DNA of 64,000 bases, taken from Sycobia sp. Sy_11 (Eukaryota; Arthropoda; Insecta; Hymenoptera; Epichrysomallidae). Location of the stretch: NCBI GenBank assembly GCA_018907035.1, contig JACCIC010000190.1, positions 806,001-870,000 on the forward strand, in the 5' to 3' direction. The position numbers and the translations under genes are program-made. Positions 57,238 through 64,000 of the stretch are shown here, piece by piece. Under the pieces are notes generated by a model, which was not told the origin of the DNA, did not search any database, and saw nothing but the letters and a program-made list of their open reading frames with translations. The stretch's first letter is position 1. Each line of letters starts with the position of its first letter.

Positions 57238-57827
57238 TATCATATCATATCATATCATATCATATCATACTAATTTATAAAGACAAAGCGTGTTTTTTTT
57301 TGTACACGATAACCGAAAAAACTACTGAACCGATTGTTCTGAAATTTGACATATAGATTCTATATTATCTGGAGAAGAACATAGGCTATGTTTTTTATTG
57401 AAAATCATTTTACTTTCATGAATAAATTAGGTTAATGGTTTTAACAATAAGTTTCACCAGCGGCCACTAGGCGGCGTCTTGAATCACGATCATCAATTCA
57501 AAGTAGTCCCCTTAAAGTATTAATACCAGGCCAGCTCAAAAGAATGTTCATATCCAACTTTGGAATTCGTATCCTGTTTCTCCTTCTCTTATAAAATGAT
57601 TCTGAATGTTTGTTTTAGTTCGAACAAAAGAAATGATGGCAAAATAGAATTCTTTACCAACAACCTCGGAACTATGTATATATAAATAAGATATATCGTA
57701 ACTTCTGCATAAAAAGGCAAATCCATCGTCTGCTTAAAAAATATGCTATGCGCATACCAACATTTTTCTTGAATTTCAGTTGGCATCACTACGAAAATAT
57801 TCACAGTTTTTAATTGAAAAAATGGAA

Positions 57828-57835
<8 letters not shown>

Positions 57836-57881
<46 letters not shown>
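57836..57881. repeat. (TA)n microsatellite in Helitron copy 2
   Basis: Lies at the position where Helitron copy 1 received its solo LTR (31550). In copy 1 the site has only a short TAATATATATTG run, so the tract expanded in copy 2 or shrank in copy 1. Confidence 0.8.
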
Positions 57882-57884
<3 letters not shown>

Positions 57885-57944
57885 GTATGTATATTATAAT
57901 GTACATATGATACTGATAAATATTGTATTGGCGTGTATGGGCGG

Positions 57945-58790
57945 TGGATTACGCTATCCCGCTGCCTCAAGACGATTTCTATAGGCAGTTGTTTGTTCGG
58001 ATGATAGAATGCAATGTTCAGGTGTCTCTGGGCGATTTCTACGGGGAATATTGTATTTAGTTGATGGAAAACGAGATCCAAGTATGAGGAAATCAACTTC
58101 TATGGGAAGATTCGTGTTGAGACGGTAAAATACGATATCTAGGTCTTTCCGAACGACTTCTACGGGGAGTATTGTGTTTAGCCGTTAGGAAGCGATACTA
58201 GATTTCTCAGGCCGACTTGTACTGGGACTATCGCGTTTAATTGGTAGAAAACGGTGTTTAGGTATGTCGGGACATCTTCTAGGGGGAGATTCATGTTCGG
58301 ATCATAGAATGCGATTTCCAGGTGTTTTGGAACGAATTCTACGGGGAATTTCTTGTTCGGACGGTAGAAGACGATGTCCAGGTATGGCGAGACGATTTCT
58401 ACGTTGAGTATCGTGTTTAGTTGATCGGAAACGATGTTCAGGTATGTTGGGACAATTTTTACGAAGAGTTTCGTGTTCGGATGATAGAATGCGATTTCCA
58501 GGTATTTTTAAACGACTTCTATGGGGAGTGTCGAGTATAGTTGGTGGCAAACAATGTCCAGGTATGTCAGTATGACTTCTATGAAGAGATTCGTATTCTA
58601 TCATTCGAACACGTACACTCCCCGTAAGAGTCGTCCCGGGATACCTGAACATTATATTCTACCTTCCCAACACAAAACTCTCTATAGCAGTCGTCCCGAG
58701 AAATTTCCTATAGTCAGAACATGATACTCTCCGAAAACGTCGTCTCGAAACACTTGCACATCTTTTTCTACCGCACGAACTCGAAAGTAC
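57945..58790. repeat. 60-bp tandem array of Helitron copy 2
   Basis: Units of 60 bp carry the blocks GTTCGGATGATAGAATGCGATTTCC, AGGTRTGTCGGGACGA and CTTCTACGGGGAGT, in register over more than ten repeats. Near 58600 the orientation flips and three inverted units follow, just as in copy 1. The minus strand has a 116-codon ORF (58302-58652) made of 20-residue repeats. Translation is not established. Confidence 0.85.
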
Positions 58791-58824
58791 AATTTTTCCA
58801 CTGAAGCCGTATTTAATATGCAGA

Positions 58825-58880
<56 letters not shown>

Positions 58881-59093
58881 GTATAAAATGGTCGGCGAAA
58901 TATCAACTTTTTGAAGTGGACGCTACATTGAAACAGCTTTTCATACAGAAGCGACGATAGGTAAAGTACGGTCAATTATTTATAGAAATATAGATTTGTA
59001 TATATAAGAGTACTTTTTACTTAGATATTATTGAATTGTATATGAAATCGGTTAAATTATTATCTCGGGCGAAACCGAGACGGGGAATGCTAG

Positions 59094-60093
59094 TATATAT
59101 ATTAATCAACCTAAAATTTGTATTATTGATTCTCATATAATACAAATGGCAATAAATTTATCAAATGGTTTAGGACTCTATATATTTAAATATGAATTAA
59201 TCTTTTTAAAACTTAACAAAAATCAAAATTATATTAGTTCTGTTTTAAAGATATATATATCTATATATATATATATATATAGATTTTATTGTGTTAAATA
59301 CATAAATGGATGAGTTAAATAACAATAATTTTAAAGTCATTTTCGAATTTATGATTTTACATGTTTATTTACAGTTTTTTGTTTTTTAGAAAAAACGTGC
59401 ATATTATTGCATATAGAATAACCATTCTTCAATAAAAATTGAATGAAATTAATACGCATTACTATATATTTCTTTTTGTCTCCTATATTTTCTGTTTCCC
59501 TTTACGCGTGCAAAAGTAACTTTCGCGCGTTCTTTAAGATTTATAATCAAAACTATGAAAATTTAAAAAGCCGTCCGATAAATAAGTGTTGCATTAATAT
59601 ATATCTCTTTATCTCCGATTTACATTCAACTGCTTTATCGCACTTTAAAAAGAACTTTCGCCTGTCGTTATAGGGTGCCATTCCTAACGGAATCGCATAC
59701 GGAAAAACGAATTTTCCACACGCGACGAGAATAAATCATAAAAATTATTCATAAACAAATTATTGAACTCGGTTATTAAAAATTATTATAAGTACACTTC
59801 TATTAGGGTTGTAATCATTAATCATTAATTAAATATCATTTTAAATCACTATTGCTGTTTAAAGCAATCCCTACTTTGAGAAATAATAAACATTATTTCA
59901 ATAGAGAGATCTTGAGACAAACATTCTATTCAAAACTGCAGGCTGCAATTTCCACTCGTCACAATCAATTACATTTTAGACATCTAAAAATAATATGAGA
60001 GCCATAATCTATTAAATAGAAAGATCAGAAAATATAACTTGTTAATAATGCGACTGGCAACTATGGTTGGATGACTTATAGGATTTCCAATAT

Positions 60094-60165
<72 letters not shown>

Positions 60166-60548
60166 TTTTAAGTTCAGAAATTTGACACTTACTATAAGAA
60201 CACTAACTTATTAAATAGTAATTAAAAATTGGTAATGTAAGTGTATAATACATAGTGCAAAAAGCACGAACTATATAAAATCCGTTTATAAAATCTTTCG
60301 ATATAACTGACTTTTCTTTAACTGTGGTTTTTTGTATTCAGTATAATTTGTTAAATTTAATTTATTATCCTTGGAGTATTCCATACAAAGTAAATCAATT
60401 GCCTTACTATTGTATACAAAATTCTTATTAATCCTATGTATGCTCATTTTTGTATATTAAAATCTATTTCGTTCCAACATTAAGAAAATATTTATTTGAA
60501 TTTACGAATTTGTTTTTTTCAATACTACAAACATACTATATATACGCG

Positions 60549-60586
<38 letters not shown>
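59094..60586. other. AT-rich DNA ending in a (CG)n(CA)n microsatellite
   Basis: It contains (TA)n tracts at 59255-59281 and 60094-60162 and no recognised gene; the 76-codon ORF at 59443 is not supported. The last part, 60545-60586, is (CG)5 followed by about 16 CA units and abuts the LINE. Confidence 0.6.
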
Positions 60587-60587
<1 letters not shown>

Positions 60588-60751
60588 CCAGTGTCGAGTT
60601 TTGTTGCTTTCTCCCATCTGGCGCCTCCCCAGGTTGCGGATAGGGGATGGCTCGCTACAATTTGTAGAGGGCACTGAGGAAATAAAATACTCAGGGCGGA
60701 CAGAAAAAGCTAATAGGGAGGGCCTCCCGAACTTAAGGCCAATTATGACTA

Positions 60752-62124
60752 ATGTTTGGTATAAACAAGGATATACCCCAGGGAGTAACTCCGGCAAGAC
60801 CGGTCAATCTCCTCACTGACTCCGATAGAATGCAAGCCTCTATGGTCGGTGGTGGCCCCTCGGATTCTGGGGAAGGCAAATCTAACATAATCATAGATAG
60901 TACACTGGGTACTAAAGGAGATATCATGACGGATCAAGAAACGACGGATCGAGAAATCTCCATCACGCGCAGAAACAATCACCTGGAGCGACTTGGTGAG
61001 AAGATCAGCCAATTGTTGGACTTTGTCAAAGATAGGCATAACGTGCACAAGACCATTAAGGATCTTGCTCGTTCCATTAATGCCTCATATAAATGCATCA
61101 GTATGGCAGAGAATGATCTATTACAGTATCAACGTCCTGGTACACATGAAGTGGTGACTCAGACTATGCCGAGTCTATGCTCTGACACCAAACGAAGCGC
61201 AGCAGAAGCGATGGTTTCCACTCCTAAAGCCATAGGTGGCAAAAGGACGAAAGAACCATCATTGGGCTCAAGGAGACCAATAGAGTTGGTTGGAGTACCT
61301 ACAGGCAAGTCTGAAGCCAAAGAAAATCAATGGCAGACCATCAAGCGTAAGAAGCCCAAAGGCAAAGATAAAGGATTATCTAGTACACGCAGGCTTAATG
61401 GACGAAATAGGCCTAATTCCATTTTGATTAAGGCCAATGAAGGAGTTACATACGCGGAGGTACTACGTCAAATAAAGAATGACCCGAAATTATCTCATGT
61501 CAAGAATGAGGTTAACAGGATACGCAGAAATGCAAGCGGTGCCCTTGTACTTCAGTTGGAACGGACAGCCAAAGATGCACATGAGATGGCACGCATTGTT
61601 GAAACTAAGGTTGGCCATAGCGCATCCACTTCGGTCCTGTCTAATCTCATTACATTGGAGATTCAAGATATAGATGAGGTCACTTCAAAGGATGAAGTAT
61701 TAGAGGCTCTGAGAATACACCTCGAGCTAAAGGAGACTAACTTACTAATTGCTCGTTCCTTGCGGCAAGCTTATGGAGGTACTCAGACGGCGGTGGTGTC
61801 TGCAACATATAGCCACGCAGCTGAGTTACTACGTGCAGGGCATGTTCGAATCGGATGGGTGAGCTGCAGAGTTCGAAAAAAAAAACAGAAATAAAGCGCT
61901 GCTTCAGGTGTTGGCAGATTGGCCATTTAGCGTCCGTGTGCTCGGGCCCTGACAGAACTAAACTTTGCAGGCACTGCGGTGGAAAAGACCATCTATCCAA
62001 GCTGTGTGTAAACGAGCCCTGTTGTTTACTCCGTAAATGTGAAGGAAAAAAGGAGATTAACTATCCAGCATATAGCTATAAGTGCCCGATTAACGTGGAG
62101 TTTTTAAACAGACATAAAACATGA
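60752..62124 (+). CDS. R1-clade ORF1 (gag-like RNA-binding protein), frameshifted at a poly(A) run
   Basis: ORF1 proteins of R1 elements coat the element RNA and carry it to the nucleus. The first frame starts at ATG 60752 (MFGINKDIPQGVTP) and runs 380 codons to 61894. It holds a basic central region (KRKKPKGKDKG near residue 210) and the conserved gag core that includes GVTYAEVLRQIKNDP near 231 and EIQDIDEVTSKDEVLEALR near 307-325. At ten A residues (61876-61885) the frame slips; the knuckles follow in the next frame as CFRCWQIGHLASVC and CRHCGGKDHLSKLC (both C-X2-C-X4-H-X4-C), ending at a TGA at 62122-62124. The slip is either a one-base mutation, a sequencing or assembly error, or programmed. 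The end overlaps the ORF2 start as ATGA. Confidence 0.85.
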
Positions 62125-64000
62125 AAATACTCCAACTGAATACCAACCTTTGCGTAGCAGCTCATGACCTGCTGAAACAGACAATAAAGGAGCTAAGAAT
62201 AGACATTGCTGTAATCTCCATACCATATTGTGACAGGGTCAGAACGAAGCGCTGGATAAGTGACACAAGCAATAGAGCTGCCTTCTGGATTGGTCAAAAT
62301 AGGCAGGTACTAAAGCAGTCGAGTCATCGGAGCGAATTGATATCCTGGGCTAAAATACAAGAAATATACGTCCTTAGTGTATATGCTCCTCCAAGCTTGA
62401 CGGACAAGCAGTTTGAAATCATAGTAGCTAAATTAATTGATGAAGCCATGGACAAGAAACCATTATTAATCGGTGGCGATTTTAACGCATGGTCCACAAC
62501 CTGGGGAAACGCTTCAACAAATAACAAAGGTAGTATGCTGCTTGATGGCCTTAATTCTCTTCAACTCCACGTGGTTAATAAGAGATTTGAATCCACTTTC
62601 ATTAGGGGTGATAAACAATCAGTCATTGATGTAACATTCGCCAGTGATGACGTGATTCAGCGGATCCTTAATTGGAGAGTAAGCGACCTTTACACCCACA
62701 GTGATCACAGGGCGATCTTGTATGAGATTGCAGAGAAGAAAGTAAAGAACAAGTGCAATGAGTGGATGCCCACACGGAAATGGAACATCAGATCGCTAGA
62801 CTGTGAAGTGTTCGCCACTATAATATCAGAAGAGCGTTTAGAATATGGTGCACCAGGCCATCTGGCAAATGCACTCATGAAGCATATCTCTGAAGCATGT
62901 GATACATCGATGACTAGGACTAATAGCGGATTTAAACATCGTCAATCTGTCTACTGGTGGACAAATGAAATTGCAGAATTGCGCAAACAATGTCATCGCG
63001 CACGTAGACTTGCCCCAAGAGCCCGCACCCATCGTGATACGTTTAATAGTTTATTTAAAGACGCACAGAGAGCGCTTGTCAAGGCCATTAAGGCAAGCAA
63101 GCGTCGATGCTGGCTTGAACTGTGTGCAGAGGCCAACAATGACTTATGGGGACGACCATACAAAACAGTCATGGCACGATTGAGTAGGGCACCAATACAG
63201 CCCACTAGTACGGTATTGACTGATAAGATTGTTTCCGCTCTCTTTCCCAATGACACCCATGGGACTGTACTGCGCACGCAACACTCGGACGATATACCTC
63301 CTATAACAGAAATGGAGCTACATAATGCTTACGCTAAGACTAGAGACAATGCTGACCCTGGCCCTGATGGTATCCCTAATGCGGCAGTTAAGTTGGCGAT
63401 ACAGAAGAATTCAGCTATATTTCTAAAAGTATATAATGCTTGTCTTCTTGAGGGTATTTTTCCTGATTGCTGGAAAACTCAAAGGTCAGTCCTGTTACCT
63501 AAGGGCAATAAGCCACTTGATGATCCTTCATCATACAGGCCATTGTGTATGCTCGAAACGGTAGGTAAAATATTTGAAAAAATAATATGTAGCCGACTGG
63601 AAGCATTCACTGAAGGATTGCACGGCTTATCCTCACGCCAATTTGGATTTCGGAAATCAAAATCAACAGTCGATGCCATTAAACTGGTAGTGTGTACCGC
63701 AAGAAATGCAATCAGTGGTAAGAGATGGAAAGGTGGCACTAAACAGTATTGTGCCATTGTCGCTCTAGATGTCAAGAATGCCTTTAATTCAGCGTGCTGG
63801 TCTTCTATTATGAATTCTCTTAAATAGTTCGGAGTACCTGGCTATTTACAGAATGTCGTGGCCAGCTACTTTGAGAATAGGATAATATTATACCGAACGG
63901 ATAAAGGCACTGTATCGCATAAGGTTACTGTGGGAGTCCCCCAGGGCTCAGTTATGGGACCTATATTGTGGAATATTATGTATGATGGCGTGTTGAGGAT
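62121..64000 (+). CDS. R1-clade ORF2: AP-type endonuclease and reverse transcriptase (partial, one stop)
   Basis: ORF2 nicks the target DNA and copies the RNA there. It starts at ATG 62121 (MKILQLNTNLCVAAHDLL), overlapping the ORF1 stop by ATGA, which suggests termination-reinitiation. The endonuclease has KIQEIYVLSVYAPPS, the GGDFNAWSTTWGN catalytic block near residue 117, VIDVTFAS, and SDHRAILYE near 193. The linker contains a helical basic part (CHRARRLAPRARTHRD). The RT has DPGPDGIPNAAVKLAI near 414, SYRPLCMLETVGKIFEKII, QFGFRKSKSTVDAI and CAIVALDVKNAFNSACWSSI. A TAG at 63825 interrupts the frame just before FGVPGYL. The same frame continues to GVPQGSVMGP and runs off the window, so the YxDD box is not seen. 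One nonsense codon in 1.9 kb suggests a recent insertion. Confidence 0.9.

Larger units (their letters stand above)
57235..59093 (+). mobile_element. Non-autonomous Helitron with 60-bp tandem array (copy 2)
   Basis: It starts in a run of seven ATATC units, has the ACTGAACCGATTGTTCTGAAATTTG block near 57327, and ends with a TCTCGG/CCGAGA hairpin and CTAG at 59090-59093. It matches Helitron copy 1 block by block (for example TTTCACCAGCGGCCANTAGGYGGCGTC and TATTAATACCAGGCCAGCT) without the solo LTR. No protein for transposition is encoded, so it would need an autonomous Helitron elsewhere. Confidence 0.82.
60587..64000 (+). mobile_element. R1-clade non-LTR retrotransposon (LINE), cut by the window edge
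   Basis: The element begins directly after the (CA)n run with a GC-rich untranslated leader (TCTGGCGCCTCCCCAGGTTG near 60618). It has two ORFs: a gag-like ORF1 with zinc knuckles, and ORF2 with endonuclease and RT. The RT wording GVPQGSVMGPILWNIMYDG near 63931-63987 is of the R1 type. The 3' end lies outside the window. One stop in ORF2 and one frameshift in ORF1 are the only clear defects. Confidence 0.85.

Noticed and set aside
59443..59673. 76-codon plus-strand ORF
   Set aside because: AT-rich, no motif and no matching feature; it is likely chance.

Overview
This window looks like a piece of an insect nuclear genome built almost entirely from transposable elements and microsatellites. The base composition is AT-rich, there are many (TA)n tracts, and the coding-like stretches are Penelope, Ty3/Gypsy, BEL/Pao, mariner, Helitron and R1-clade sequences typical of insects. 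The mixture would suit an ant or another hymenopteran, but no host gene is visible to prove it. I see no rRNA gene, no convincing tRNA gene and no CRISPR array. Every element except possibly the last is broken by stops, frameshifts or deletions.

Left part (1-12200). A degenerate Gypsy 3' end (1-778) is followed by a Penelope-like element on the minus strand (779-4507). Its two ends are ~950 bp inverted copies, and each carries a hammerhead-ribozyme motif. Then come a second degenerate Gypsy copy (about 5085-7024), an AT-rich stretch, a short block of a 60-bp minisatellite (8740-9000), and a mariner inserted into an older mariner of another type (9752-12196).

Middle part (15100-30420). Two diverged, same-orientation LTRs (15107-15897 and 26966-27792) bracket a third Gypsy copy with gag, protease, reverse transcriptase, RNase H, integrase and a 3' extra ORF region. 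Its gag is interrupted by a 77-bp poly(A)-tailed retro-insertion. Two more decayed mariners follow.

Right-middle part (30600-45000). A non-autonomous Helitron with a large 60-bp tandem array (30623-33691) carries a solo LTR with a clean 4-bp target duplication. After it come another LTR candidate in a (TA)n tract, a ~1-kb element with terminal inverted repeats (37529-38562), a third Helitron-like 3' terminus, and a decayed BEL/Pao element on the minus strand (39945-44970).

Right part (45600-64000). This holds a perfect long palindrome, AT-rich low-complexity DNA, and a very young BEL/Pao element (49426-55214) with near-identical LTRs and a 5-bp target duplication, although its gag-protease region is deleted and its pol has three stops. 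A solo LTR in (TA)n, a second copy of the 60-bp-array Helitron (57235-59093), and the 5' two thirds of an R1-clade LINE lying directly against a (CA)n microsatellite complete the window; the LINE runs off the right edge.

The genes do not form a pathway. The region is a layered deposit of mobile DNA in which nesting gives relative ages. All coordinates and identities come from reading the sequence; family names are by motif recognition, not by database search.
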